The notes beneath the pieces are model-generated. The model worked only from the letters and a program-made list of their open reading frames with translations. It was not told the origin of the DNA and made no database searches. Below, piece by piece: positions 1 through 8,755 of a DNA stretch of 64,000 nt. The stretch comes from Gulosibacter macacae (GTDB lineage: Bacteria > Actinomycetota > Actinomycetes > Actinomycetales > Microbacteriaceae): the NCBI RefSeq assembly GCF_003865375.1, contig NZ_RQVS01000003.1, positions 92,800 to 156,799 of the forward strand, in the 5' to 3' direction. A program made the position numbers and the translations under genes. Position 1 is the first letter of the stretch, and every line of letters begins with the position of its first letter.

Positions 1-596
1 CGGGTAACGGCAAGACCAGCGTCGCCGAGGCGATCGCCTCAGAACTGATGCTGCCCTTCTACGTCATCCGTTATGAAGGAGTGGTCTCAAGCTTCTTGGG
101 CGAAACCGCTGCACGGCTCGACAATGCCTTCGAGTTCGCACGGACGCGCCGTTGCGTCCTGTTTTTCGACGAACTTGACACCATCGCTAAAGAGCGATCG
201 GACGAGCACGAGACAGGAGAGATCAAGCGCGTGGTCTCGACACTGCTGCTCCAGATCGACCGGCTGCCTCCGCATGTCCTTCTAGTCGGGGCGACAAACC
301 ACAGCGAGCTTCTCGACCGGGCAGCATGGCGACGCTTCCAGATCCGCGCCGAACTCGAACCACCCAGCCGTGCTCAAGCGACGCGCTTTCTCGAACGCCT
401 CGCCGCCCGGCTGGGCGGTGATCTCGGATTTGCCCCGCGCACTCTGGCGGACAAACTTGCGGGAGCTAGCTTCTCCGAACTGGAAGAGTTCGCTCTCGAC
501 GTGCGTCGCAGAGCAGTCCTCGAACTCCCCGACAGCAACCTCCGGAAGATTGTCCAAGAACGTCTGGAGCACAGACGAGATCAGGCAACGGGATGA
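1..596 (+). CDS. ietA: AAA+ ATPase, IetA-like (5' end outside window)
   Basis: This is the C-terminal part of an AAA+ ATPase; the open frame runs through the left edge, so the true start is not in the window. The Walker A tail GNGKTS is read from position 3. Walker B (VLFFDELD) lies near 157-180, and a sensor-1-like GATNH followed by RAAWRR, with candidate arginine fingers, lies near 289-340. The stop overlaps the start of the next gene (ATGA), so the two are translationally coupled. An AAA+ ATPase directly coupled to a large subtilisin-like protease matches the IetA/IetS pair, described as a plasmid-stability toxin-antitoxin of Agrobacterium pTiC58 and later as an anti-phage system; IetA is the antitoxin ATPase. 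The subfamily assignment rests on gene order and motifs only. Confidence 0.8.
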   Translation, partial: GNGKTSVAEAIASELMLPFYVIRYEGVVSSFLGETAARLDNAFEFARTRRCVLFFDELDTIAKERSDEHETGEIKRVVSTLLLQIDRLPPHVLLVGATNHSELLDRAAWRRFQIRAELEPPSRAQATRFLERLAARLGGDLGFAPRTLADKLAGASFSELEEFALDVRRRAVLELPDSNLRKIVQERLEHRRDQATG

Positions 597-3211
597 CGGC
601 CGAGCCTCGGCCCCTCCTGGCATTCGGGGCACCGAAGGTTGCAGGCCGACCAAAACAAAAGGCACGCGATCTGCCACGCTTGTCCAAACCAACCAGCGGC
701 AGGCAGGGCGCACGCCTGACACCGCAATTTGGTGAACTGCGCTCGGCGTTCGATGCCGAGCGCGCACGTCTCTCGCCTGACGCGCGGGATGAGGTAGATC
801 CGGCCTTGGTAGTGGTCTTTGACCTCGCCGGCAGCGTCACGGATTTCCGCAACGCGATTGACAAAGTCGACGGGCTGGAGTTCTTGTCTGAATTGATCGG
901 GGAGCAATCTGACCCTGACGACGATTTCCACATGGTGGAGTCCAAGAGCGGCCGTACGGACAAGCCCGTTCAGCACTCCCTGTACCTGATGCTGTCGAAC
1001 GCAAGAGCGATTGATCAACTCCGCAGCTTGTTCAAGACTTGGCAAACAGACCCAACAACAAAGTTTGCTCGTGGCCTCGGCAGGTTCAAGACAGCGTTCG
1101 AACAGCTCACCTCAATCAGACGCTGGGGGCCAGAGGATCGCATCCGAGAGACCGGCCTTCGCGAACAGTGGCAAGAGACGCTCGACCTCGTCGGCCAATC
1201 CGTGAGCACTGTGATGGTTGAAATCGAGCTGTGGTACCGCTCCGATGCTAGACAGCGCGCCACCGCGCAAGCGCACGTCGAGCAAGTCATCGCCGACAGT
1301 GGCGGGCGTGTGCTCGATCGCTCTCAGATCGGGGAGATCAGCTACCACGCCCTGCTTGCCGAACTGCCGATTCAACAGGTTCATTCACTGACCACCGAGG
1401 GTGCCGAGTCGATCCAACTGCTGGCCACAGACGAAGTCATGTTTGTCAGCCCGTTCACCCCTATGCACGTCGCACCGCCGACCACGGAAACGAGTATTCA
1501 GTTCGACCTGGAACCCCGAAGAGGTGCCCCTTCTGAGTTGCCTAGGGTCGCCTTGCTGGATGGGTTGCCGTTCGCCAACCATGACGCCCTCGCAGGTCGA
1601 CTGGTAGTCGATGATCCTGATGGTCTTGGCGAGGACTACCCGCTGGCCTCTCGTTACCACGGCACGGCGATGGCGTCCTTGATCATTCATGGAGACCTTG
1701 CCACCCGCAGTGAACCGATCGACCGGCCCCTTTATGTGCGTCCAATCATGCAACCCCACGAGTTCATGTCAGGACACGAACAGACCCTGCCAGACAGGCT
1801 GTTCCCTGACCTGCTACACCGCGCGGTCAAGCGAATCGTTGAAGGTGATGCCGGCCACGACCCTGTCGCACCCAGCGTGCGCGTCATCAACCTCTCCATC
1901 GGGTCCCAAGCACGAGCGCTCGTGAGAAGGATGAGCCCTGTTGGCCGACTACTCGACTGGCTAGCTCACTCCTACAACCTGCTGTTCATCGTCAGCGCTG
2001 GCAATCACCTCGGCCCAATCACAATTCCCGTTACCGTGGCCAGCGACCCCGAATCCGCTCGATCCGCTGCAATCCGAACCCTCCACGACAGTGCGCTGTT
2101 GCGCGGCATCCTCCCTCCAGGAGATGCTCTCAACGCACTCACCATCGGAGCGACCCACGCCGACGGGCTCGGCGATATCGACGTACCAGACACCGCCTGG
2201 GACATTACGCACCCGAACGGACCTGCCCACTACGGCGCTACGGGACCCGGCGTCGATCGATCAGTCAAGCCCGACCTGCATCACACCGGTGGCAGAGCGC
2301 TCTACACCCGCCCCGTCATTCCAGCCGATCGCCTAGAAACCGTTGCCGTGGAACTGGCCCAGACCGCAACTACCGGTCCGGGGCTCCAGGTGGCTGCACC
2401 TGGGCGAGCAGGCGCAACCAACCACACCGTCTTCAGCGTCGGCACGAGCAACGCAACGGCACTGGTGACGCGCGAGGCCAGCCGACTCTTCGATGTCCTT
2501 GAAGCTGGCTCCGACGATTCAGAAGACGCGCCGCTGCCAGATCCTCAATATCATCCCCTACTAGTGAGAGCCCTCCTTGCCCATGCGACAAGCTGGGGCG
2601 ATTGGGAACCGCAACTGCGCCGCGAACTCAAGCTGAGCAAGCAGGAAGCTCGTCGACACCTGACCGCGCTTCTGGGCTACGGGCGCCTCGACACAGATCG
2701 ACTCGGCGCTGGGGCCACAAACAGAGCAGTCCTAGTCAGCGGAGGGCTGATAGCCGGCGACCAACGTCACACCTATGAGTTGCCACTCCCGCCTTCGCTT
2801 CGTGCACGCGCAGAATGGCATCGCCTCACCATCACCCTGGCGTACATGGCCCCCACTGTCAGTCGGCTCAACCGCTACCGAAGTGCGAAGGTGTACTTCG
2901 CCACTCCAGACAAGCAACTCGCAGGCGGAGAACGCATTGATGCGGAGCACAACTCGGTCAGGCGAGGGAGCCTCCAACACGAGATCGTCCAAGGCAGCCG
3001 CGCCATGGTGTTCGGCGACGATGACACGTTCCCGATCCACGTTGAATGCATGGACGACGCCCAACACCTTGGTGCTGGTAAGACGGTGCGATACGCACTC
3101 GTGGTCTCCATCGAGACAGCAGAGCAGACCTCGACCACGATCCACGACGAAGTACGGGCAAGACTGCGGCAGCAAGCCCGCGATCGCGCGCGCGGCCGGG
3201 TACAGAGCTGA
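593..3211 (+). CDS. ietS: Subtilisin-like serine protease, IetS-like
   Basis: An 872-residue S8-family peptidase without a visible signal peptide, so probably cytoplasmic. The catalytic triad can be placed: Asp323 in VALLDGLP, His356 in SRYHGTAMASL and Ser619 in GTSNATAL. About 300 residues precede the protease domain and about 250 follow it; they resemble no domain I can name and may bind the ATPase or sense a trigger. The ATG overlaps the TGA of the upstream AAA+ gene, so both come from one transcript. In the IetAS pair the protease is the toxic component, restrained by the ATPase. All three catalytic residues are present, so it is likely active. The target is unknown. Confidence 0.82.
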   Translation: MTAEPRPLLAFGAPKVAGRPKQKARDLPRLSKPTSGRQGARLTPQFGELRSAFDAERARLSPDARDEVDPALVVVFDLAGSVTDFRNAIDKVDGLEFLSELIGEQSDPDDDFHMVESKSGRTDKPVQHSLYLMLSNARAIDQLRSLFKTWQTDPTTKFARGLGRFKTAFEQLTSIRRWGPEDRIRETGLREQWQETLDLVGQSVSTVMVEIELWYRSDARQRATAQAHVEQVIADSGGRVLDRSQIGEISYHALLAELPIQQVHSLTTEGAESIQLLATDEVMFVSPFTPMHVAPPTTETSIQFDLEPRRGAPSELPRVALLDGLPFANHDALAGRLVVDDPDGLGEDYPLASRYHGTAMASLIIHGDLATRSEPIDRPLYVRPIMQPHEFMSGHEQTLPDRLFPDLLHRAVKRIVEGDAGHDPVAPSVRVINLSIGSQARALVRRMSPVGRLLDWLAHSYNLLFIVSAGNHLGPITIPVTVASDPESARSAAIRTLHDSALLRGILPPGDALNALTIGATHADGLGDIDVPDTAWDITHPNGPAHYGATGPGVDRSVKPDLHHTGGRALYTRPVIPADRLETVAVELAQTATTGPGLQVAAPGRAGATNHTVFSVGTSNATALVTREASRLFDVLEAGSDDSEDAPLPDPQYHPLLVRALLAHATSWGDWEPQLRRELKLSKQEARRHLTALLGYGRLDTDRLGAGATNRAVLVSGGLIAGDQRHTYELPLPPSLRARAEWHRLTITLAYMAPTVSRLNRYRSAKVYFATPDKQLAGGERIDAEHNSVRRGSLQHEIVQGSRAMVFGDDDTFPIHVECMDDAQHLGAGKTVRYALVVSIETAEQTSTTIHDEVRARLRQQARDRARGRVQS

Positions 3212-3313
3212 TATGAACGGCGAAGGACTGCATACTCGGACCCAGCTCCTGTTGGAAACATCAGCGTTGGTCATGATGTCTTGAGCTCTTGCCGAAACCG
3301 TGGGGGGCTCCAT

Positions 3314-3694
3314 TCAGACACGACCGTGCGTGTCGCGCATCATGACACCGGCGGCGATCAAGTGTTTGCGGACTGTCCCCGCGGTGTAGCCGAACTTGTT
3401 GCCCACACGCTCCAGTGAAGCCCCCTGCTCATACATGGACCGCATCAGCCGAATCTCGCTGATCGACGGGGAGTGGTTGCGGAGGACGACACCGCCCTCT
3501 CGCAGGAGGCGAGAGAGTCGCTCGTGTCCGAGGCCAACTTGCCGGGCCACAGCCTTCAGGGACCCGCCGGCAACGTAAGCGGCTTCCGCTCGCTGGAGGA
3601 GGTCTGCGGACGCTCGCGGCGCCTGCTGCGGTTGGTGCCTCCGGCGGTGCGTCCTGTGCTTTCTCGCGCGGATGGACTGGTGTGCTCGCGACAT
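3314..3694 (-). CDS. Small helix-turn-helix protein, resolvase/recombinase-tail type
   Basis: A 126-residue basic protein. After an Arg/His/Gln-rich N-terminus (about 30 residues) it has two helix-turn-helix-like units: one in the stretch with SLKAVARQVGLG, and a second ending in GASLERVGNKFGYTAGTVRK, which resembles the DNA-binding tail of serine resolvases. No catalytic domain is present. I chose the ATG at 3694 because the longer frame runs into the divergent kinase gene and has no plausible coding character there. No clear ribosome binding site is visible. It converges on ietS with a 102-base gap. It may be a regulator of the ietAS module or a relic of a mobile element. Confidence 0.55.
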   Translation of the reverse strand: MSRAHQSIRARKHRTHRRRHQPQQAPRASADLLQRAEAAYVAGGSLKAVARQVGLGHERLSRLLREGGVVLRNHSPSISEIRLMRSMYEQGASLERVGNKFGYTAGTVRKHLIAAGVMMRDTHGRV

Positions 3695-3747
3695 CTGAAT
3701 CACCGGCGGGGCAAGTTTCGACAAGCCTCCCGCTAGGTCCACCACTC

Positions 3748-3794
3748 CAAACACCCGCACTTCACTGGAAACAGGCCGAAGTTGCGGGTGTTTT
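3748..3794. repeat. Inverted repeat (hairpin) upstream of the HTH gene and kinase
   Basis: The arms AAACACCCGCACTTC (3749-3763) and its near complement at 3778-3794 (one inserted base) form a hairpin followed on the + strand by TTTTG. It lies between two divergent genes, where a terminator would not be expected. It may be a remnant of the accessory-region boundary or an operator. No function can be assigned. Confidence 0.4.
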
Positions 3795-3826
3795 GTACTT
3801 AGCACAGGGGGTGCCGGCGGTCGCCG

Positions 3827-3832
3827 TAGAGT
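3827..3832 (+). promoter_or_regulatory. -10 element TAGAGT, leaderless-type start
   Basis: TAGAGT ends 8 nt before the ATG at 3841, which would place the transcript start at or next to the start codon. No Shine-Dalgarno sequence precedes this ATG, consistent with a leaderless mRNA. Confidence 0.45.
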
Positions 3833-3840
3833 AGGGCGAC

Positions 3841-4665
3841 ATGCATCCGCTTGACCAGTGGCAACCAGTGCTCGAACGCTGGAGCCTAACTCCCGACGGG
3901 TTGCCGTTCTCAACCCCGAGCAGCGACCTGCTCGCGGTGCGCTGGCAGGGCCGACCCGCAATGCTCAAGCGCGCAAACACCCCCGAAGAACAAGCCGGGG
4001 CCGCCGTGTTGCGCTGGTGGGGCGGTGACGGCGCCGCCGAGGTGTTCGCATATGACGGTGACACCGTGCTCATGGAGCGAGCAACCGGCTCCGGCGACCT
4101 CATGAACATGGCCATCACCGGCCGCGACAGCGACGCCACGCTGATCTTGTGTGACGCCATCAAGCACCTACATCGGCAGCGGCCCGGCGCACCCGAAGCC
4201 ACCCTCACCCCGCTCGCTGACTGGTTCAACTCGCTCGCCCTGGTGCGCAATGACGACCGACGCTACGCACGGTCTTGGGCTGTGGCCGAATCGCTCCTTG
4301 CCGATCCGCGTGATGAGGTCGTGCTTCACGGTGACGTGCACCACGACAATGTCCTTGACTTCGGCGCCCGGGGCTGGCTCGCGATCGATCCGAAAGGCGT
4401 CTACGGCGACCGCGGTTATGACTACGCCAATCTCCTCACCAATCCAGATCTCCCAACCGCCGCCGACCCCGAGCGCTTCGCGAGCCAACTCGAGGTCATC
4501 GTGGTTGCATCCGGGTTGTCGCACGAACGGCTCTTACGCTGGGTGCTTGCCTTTGCTGGCCTCTCTGCAGCGTGGTTCGACGAGGACGGTGATGCGGAGC
4601 GGCGAGACCGGGATTTCGTGATCGCCGATCTCGCCGCTGCACGACTTACTGACCGCTCCGAGTGA
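3841..4665 (+). CDS. Aminoglycoside O-phosphotransferase, APH(6)/streptomycin kinase-like
   Basis: A 274-residue small-molecule kinase of the aminoglycoside/hydroxyurea resistance kinase family (APH(6)-type). The catalytic loop is VVLHGDVHHDNVLD (about residues 159-172), with Asp164 as likely base and Asn169 as Mg ligand. The Mg-binding Asp follows in WLAIDPKGVYGDRGYD. The N-terminal lobe carries MLKRA with the likely ATP-positioning Lys. Length fits the family. The enzyme would transfer phosphate from ATP to streptomycin or a related hydroxylated compound. It lies between the ietAS accessory block and core genes. Whether it confers resistance or has a metabolic role cannot be told from sequence. 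Confidence 0.8.
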   Translation: MHPLDQWQPVLERWSLTPDGLPFSTPSSDLLAVRWQGRPAMLKRANTPEEQAGAAVLRWWGGDGAAEVFAYDGDTVLMERATGSGDLMNMAITGRDSDATLILCDAIKHLHRQRPGAPEATLTPLADWFNSLALVRNDDRRYARSWAVAESLLADPRDEVVLHGDVHHDNVLDFGARGWLAIDPKGVYGDRGYDYANLLTNPDLPTAADPERFASQLEVIVVASGLSHERLLRWVLAFAGLSAAWFDEDGDAERRDRDFVIADLAAARLTDRSE

Positions 4666-4724
4666 TTAGTGAACTGGGACGAGGCTGGCTTTTGATCCCG
4701 TGCAAAGATTGGCAAATTCAGGCC

Positions 4725-4745
4725 CTCACAAAACAGCCCTGTGAG
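4725..4745. promoter_or_regulatory. Short inverted repeat upstream of LRR gene
   Basis: CTCACA at 4725-4730 and TGTGAG at 4740-4745 form a perfect 6-bp inverted repeat with a 9-nt spacer, 26 bases before the LRR protein start. It could be an operator or a short hairpin. No regulator is identified. Confidence 0.25.
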
Positions 4746-4771
4746 TAAGCCGTGAGCGACATAACGGTTTC

Positions 4772-6199
4772 ATGAGACTCAAAGCGCACGCGATTCATCT
4801 ACTCACCGCCGGTGCTCTCGGCGTAGCGCTCGCCACGTCGGCATTCGTGCCGACCACCGCACAAGCGGCAACGTTTGCACTCATCGAAGATGCGGCACTC
4901 GCCGGATGTATCAACGGTGCGCTCAAGCGCGACGCAGCGACGCCGATTACCGAGGCTGGCGTCGCGACATTCCCGGATCGGCTCAGCTGCTAGGGCCTCG
5001 GCATCACCGACCTCACGGGTCTCGAGCACTTCACGGGGTTGAAGACGCTGATTCTTCCGAACAATAAGATCGCTGACGCCTCGAACCTCGCGGCGCTCAC
5101 TAACCTCGACGTGCTGCGACTCGACTACAACCCCGATCTCGCGAGCATTGAGTTCATGTCAGCGCTGAAGAACTTGACGGTGCTCCAGCTCAACTCGCAG
5201 CCGCTGCTCGGTTCGCAGACGGCCACCCTCGCCAACCTGCCGCTGAAGCAGCTCACCGTGAACAACATTGGCCTGACCTCGGTCGAAGAAATTGCCAAGA
5301 TCGCGACCCTCGACTACCTGGCCATCAGCAACAACGAGGTGCGCGATGTTTCGCCACTCGCGGCGCTGACCAATCTGACTGACTTGCGCGCAATTGGTAA
5401 CCAGGTGCTCAACTTCGACAGTCTCGGTGGCCCTGGCCTGACGACCTTCTACGGCACCAGCCAGTGGTCGACCGCTGACCGAGTTGCGTACGTTCCGGTC
5501 GGCGCGGCCAGCTACACGCATCCAATTGTTGCCGGTGAATTGACCGCGGTTGATGGCACGGATGCGGGCTTCGTAGCGCCGGATCGGTACACGAATACCT
5601 ACACATTTGACACCGAGAAGGTTTCGTTCACCGAGCTCGCTGCGGATGCGGAAATCATCCGAGCCAAGTTCGCCCACGAGACCGCGCGCTTCAACGGCTG
5701 GGTCGCGTATGAGATCGTCTGGTCGGACTTCACGAATGCTGATCCGTCGCCCGCAATCGAGGGTGCGGCGGTGACGCACGAGTTCACCGTGACCGAGGGC
5801 TTCCCGGTGCAGCGGTTCGAGCTTGCTGAAGGCGCACTGCCTGCCGGTGTCACGCTCAACGAAAATGGCACGCTGAGCGGTACCGCGACCGAAGCGGGTA
5901 CCTTCCCCATCACGGTGAGCGCCCTCGACGCGGTCGGCAACACCATCTCGCACACCTATGCGCTCGTGATTGAGCCGGCCCCGATTGAGCAGCCCACGGA
6001 GACAGCCATCGCGCCGACGACGGTGCCTGTGCCTTCGGCAACGGCTACTGCTACGGCTACGGCAGCGAAGCCGGGCAACCACCTCGCGCAGACCGGTAAC
6101 GACCGAAACGATGCGGGCATCCTCTTCGGCGGTGCGGCACTGCTGCTTGCCGGCGCGGCGCTCCTCGGCTTCCGGTCGCGACTCGGTCGCGCGAACTAG
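4772..6199 (+). pseudogene. LRR cell-wall-anchored surface protein interrupted by an in-frame TAG
   Basis: Read through one stop, this is a 475-codon internalin-like protein. It has a signal peptide (residues 1-32, cleaved after a TAQA-type site), leucine-rich repeats (about 70-230), an Ig-like putative domain (about 330-410, PAGVTLNENGTLSG), a Thr/Ala/Pro-rich stalk, and a C-terminal sorting signal (LAQTG, hydrophobic stretch, RSRLGR tail). Codon 74, at 4991-4993, is TAG. The sequence before it (FPDRLSC) and after it (GLGITDLTGLEHF) reads as one continuous LRR cap in the same frame with no indel. This is therefore a point nonsense mutation (for example from CAG or AAG), a read-through codon or a sequencing error. 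Downstream, TTG 5039 lacks a ribosome site and a signal peptide, so re-initiation would not give an exported protein. Confidence 0.75.
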
Positions 6200-6221
6200 C
6201 CGTTCACGAATCTGAACCAGA

Positions 6222-6255
6222 GCGAGGGTGCATCTCTACGGCGATGCGCCCTCGC
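6222..6255 (+). terminator. Hairpin terminator after LRR gene
   Basis: GCGAGGGTGCATC (6222-6234) pairs with GATGCGCCCTCGC (6243-6255) with one mismatch and an 8-nt loop, 22 bases after the LRR stop. There is no good T-run, so this is a strong hairpin rather than a classical intrinsic terminator. Confidence 0.5.
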
Positions 6256-6345
6256 GCTTGCGATTACCACCGTGCGCGCGATCCATACGCTCACGCCATA
6301 CGTGCAGGTCAGCGACATACCCTCGTCACCGGTGAAGGGATGAGC

Positions 6346-6789
6346 ATGGTTGAGACCACCGGGTCAGTATCCAGTTCAAGCGCGAGCGACGCCCGATCGC
6401 GCAAATTCGCATCGCTCAGCGAAGCGCTCAGCGAGATGAACATTCCGTTCGAGAATCACACGCTGATCCGTCGCATCGTCGAAGGATGCGATGTCATCGG
6501 CCTCTACGAACGCGGCGGCTACATCAAGGCGGTGCGACGCGACGGCGGCCGCGATCTCCACATCCACAGTGGGTTTACCAACGGCTTCGAATCGGCAGCC
6601 ATCGTGCAGGCTCTTCTTGGCGAGGTGGAGTCGTTCGACTCGCAGCGCGGCTGGGGATTGGTGCATCCTGAGAACAAACTTCGCGAGGCGAGCGCAACGC
6701 CAGCAAAGGCGGCCCCGATTGACTACGGAGTGTGCGACAGCTGCTTCCTTACCCTGCCCGCCACCGGTGTTTGTGACTGTGGTGGCTAA
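6346..6789 (+). CDS. Unknown protein with C-terminal Cys cluster
   Basis: A 147-residue protein I do not recognise. ATG 6346 is chosen because GAAGGG lies 6 nt upstream; the ATG at 6340 overlaps that site. A Ser-rich N-terminus is followed by a compact central region (about residues 30-100, containing YIKAVRRDGGRDLHIHSGFTNGF) and a terminal CDSC-x(11)-CDC pattern that could bind zinc. It has no signal peptide or membrane segment. It converges with the nitroreductase gene, leaving 7 bases between the stops. Confidence 0.6.
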   Translation: MVETTGSVSSSSASDARSRKFASLSEALSEMNIPFENHTLIRRIVEGCDVIGLYERGGYIKAVRRDGGRDLHIHSGFTNGFESAAIVQALLGEVESFDSQRGWGLVHPENKLREASATPAKAAPIDYGVCDSCFLTLPATGVCDCGG

Positions 6790-6796
6790 GTCGCAC

Positions 6797-7648
6797 CTAC
6801 TCGGAGTCGTAACCTTGCTCGCGCAGGCGGTCGCGCATCCGGTCACGGCCGTGGAGCCCGGCGGCTGAGCCGAGCCGGCGCACGATCGTGCGCGCCCAGC
6901 TGTAGTTGGGCTTGTCGAACTCGGCGTAGTACTCGGCGAGATGGTTTTCGTAGTCAGATACGGGTTGCTCCCATGCCTCGGCGTCGTATTGCTCGTGGTG
7001 GAGCACGGCCGCCTGCGGCAGTCGGGGCTTCGTTCCCGCTTGCTCGGTCGGGTCGGGATGGCCAATGGCGAGCCCAAAAACCGGGAAGGTGAACTCGGGC
7101 AGACCGAGCTCGGCGACGACTTCGGCCGGGTTATTGCGGATGGAGCCGACGAAGACGCCGCCGAGTCCGAGCGATTCCGCCGCGAGGAGTGCATTCTGCG
7201 CGGTGATGCCCGAATCGGCGAACGCGACGAGCGTGCTTTCCATGTACCCGACTGTCGTGGCTTCGATGTCTTGGGTCTCGACGAGTTTCGCGGCGCGGTG
7301 GAAGTCGGCGACCCAGATGAGGAAGACGGCGGCGTCTTCGACGTAGCTGCGCCCGCCGATCGCTTCGGAGATGCGTCGTTTGCGCTCGGCATCGCGAACG
7401 GCCACGATGCTCCAAATCTGCAGGTTCGACGATTGGGATGCCGATTGGGCTGCCGCGACGATGCTCGTGAGTTCGGCGTCGGTGACCGGCTCGGCAGTGA
7501 ACTTGCGCACCGAGCGGTGGCGAAGCTGCAGGTCGATCGTGGGCGAAGACACCACCTCGGCATCGGGCCACGACTCGAGCCCATAGCGAGTGGCGAGTAG
7601 CGATGCCGATTCAGAACGCCAATCGCTTGGCTGAGGTGAGTCGGTCAT
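6797..7648 (-). CDS. Nitroreductase family FMN oxidoreductase (NfsA-like)
   Basis: A 283-residue flavoprotein of the nitroreductase superfamily. The FMN-phosphate motif LRHRSVRKFTAEPV lies near residues 42-55. AQSASQSSNLQIWSIVAV is the usual helix plus strand contacting FMN, and GLGGVFVGSIRNNPAEV is the second family signature near residue 164. The length and C-terminal extension fit the NfsA/Frp group, which uses NADPH to reduce nitro compounds, quinones or flavins two electrons at a time. It is transcribed alone. The substrate is not predictable. Confidence 0.85.
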   Translation of the reverse strand: MTDSPQPSDWRSESASLLATRYGLESWPDAEVVSSPTIDLQLRHRSVRKFTAEPVTDAELTSIVAAAQSASQSSNLQIWSIVAVRDAERKRRISEAIGGRSYVEDAAVFLIWVADFHRAAKLVETQDIEATTVGYMESTLVAFADSGITAQNALLAAESLGLGGVFVGSIRNNPAEVVAELGLPEFTFPVFGLAIGHPDPTEQAGTKPRLPQAAVLHHEQYDAEAWEQPVSDYENHLAEYYAEFDKPNYSWARTIVRRLGSAAGLHGRDRMRDRLREQGYDSE

Positions 7649-7761
7649 GTGCTGCTCGCTTCCGTCGCGGGGTGTGCCGGGCTGACACTCGATGCTAACG
7701 AGGCGCGGCTGAAACGGCGGTGCTTGGCGGTGCTCACCTTCGGTTCGATAGCGTGGCGTGC

Positions 7762-8667
7762 ATGACTTCAGCGCGTAACTTCGCTCAAACTCTGCTCAAC
7801 TCTCGTGGCGTGCCTTTTGGTGTGCTCTCGACTGCGGGCTATACGGTGCTCGGGCTCATTGATCCGAATCGCCTGCGGCCAGGCGCCCGACTCGGCTATC
7901 GGCTGGCGACGGCTGCGCTCGGTGCGTACTCGACTTGGGCGCTCCTGCGCACTGAGGGCGAGCGCGACGGCACGGTGCAGCCACAGCTCACTGCCGGGCT
8001 GACGGCGGCAACTGCTGGCGCGGTACTCGCCGGTTCCGAGGTTTCGGAAGCGCTCGACGCGCGGCTTCAGCGTGGGTTGCAACGTGCGGGCGTGCGACGA
8101 CCTCGCGCCCTCATGGCGCTTGGCGGTGCGGCGATTATGGCGGGTACGTGGTGGCTGGATGCGCGCCGCCCCGCCGAGGAGGTTGCCGAGTTGGCCGATT
8201 GGCACCTCGACGGCGAAATTGAAGAGGAACTCGGCCCCTTGCCGAGCGAAGTGCGCGAAATCGTCGCGGCCATGCTCGATCGAGTGGATGGACCGGGTGC
8301 CGCCGCGCTTCGCGAACAGCTCGCGACGGCGAATTTCCGGCAGTATGTGCCGACCGACGAAGAGGGGTTCGTCGCCTCCGGTGCCATTGAGGTGGATGCA
8401 TCGCTACCGTTGGCAGTGCCCGGCACCGGCAAGTTGCCGGTCGTCGCGCGCTTTCACGCAATAGAGGGCCGTACCTTTGACGTCGTCGTCTGGGCGATGG
8501 ACGGCCGCCTCGACAGCGTCGCCATTCAGGAAGGCGCCGACTGGGACCGCGACGACCTCATCGAATGGGAAATGGCTGGCCACGGCCCGCACGAGCTGGG
8601 TGCGTGGCCCGCGCTCGGCGACCTCGAGTTCCTGGTTGAGACCCCTGAAGGGCTACTGCCGGCGTAG
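7762..8667 (+). CDS. Unknown, probably membrane-associated protein
   Basis: A 301-residue protein. I chose ATG 7762 (MTSARNF) because a GATAGC -10-like element lies just upstream and the longer frame adds only 14 unlikely residues. Three weakly hydrophobic segments occupy the first 140 residues (around GVLSTAGYTVLGL, LATAALGAYSTWALL and LMALGGAAIMAGTWW). An acidic soluble domain follows, with Trp- and Asp-rich motifs. I know no family for it. It is followed at once by the perfect palindrome at 8683. Confidence 0.6.
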   Translation: MTSARNFAQTLLNSRGVPFGVLSTAGYTVLGLIDPNRLRPGARLGYRLATAALGAYSTWALLRTEGERDGTVQPQLTAGLTAATAGAVLAGSEVSEALDARLQRGLQRAGVRRPRALMALGGAAIMAGTWWLDARRPAEEVAELADWHLDGEIEEELGPLPSEVREIVAAMLDRVDGPGAAALREQLATANFRQYVPTDEEGFVASGAIEVDASLPLAVPGTGKLPVVARFHAIEGRTFDVVVWAMDGRLDSVAIQEGADWDRDDLIEWEMAGHGPHELGAWPALGDLEFLVETPEGLLPA

Positions 8668-8682
8668 TGCGAAACCGCAACG

Positions 8683-8738
8683 GTCATCAAAAGTGGGGGG
8701 ATCCGGTTATATAACCGGATCCCCCCACTTTTGATGAC
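8683..8738. terminator. Perfect 56-nt palindrome between convergent genes
   Basis: All 28 bases of the left half pair with the right half, with no loop. The centre is ATCCGGTTATATAACCGGAT. The element lies exactly between two convergent stops (8667 and 8756), so a bidirectional terminator is the simplest reading. However, perfect symmetry through the centre and the same 22-bp core in a second palindrome at 36912 also suggest a protein site or a repeat family. The variable part of the arm here is AAAAGTGGGGG. Confidence 0.7.
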
Positions 8739-8755
8739 TCTTTCGTCGAGGCGAC

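Noticed and set aside
3748-3794. Attachment site of a mobile element
   Set aside because: A hairpin is visible, but there is no tRNA, integrase or matching direct repeat in the window.
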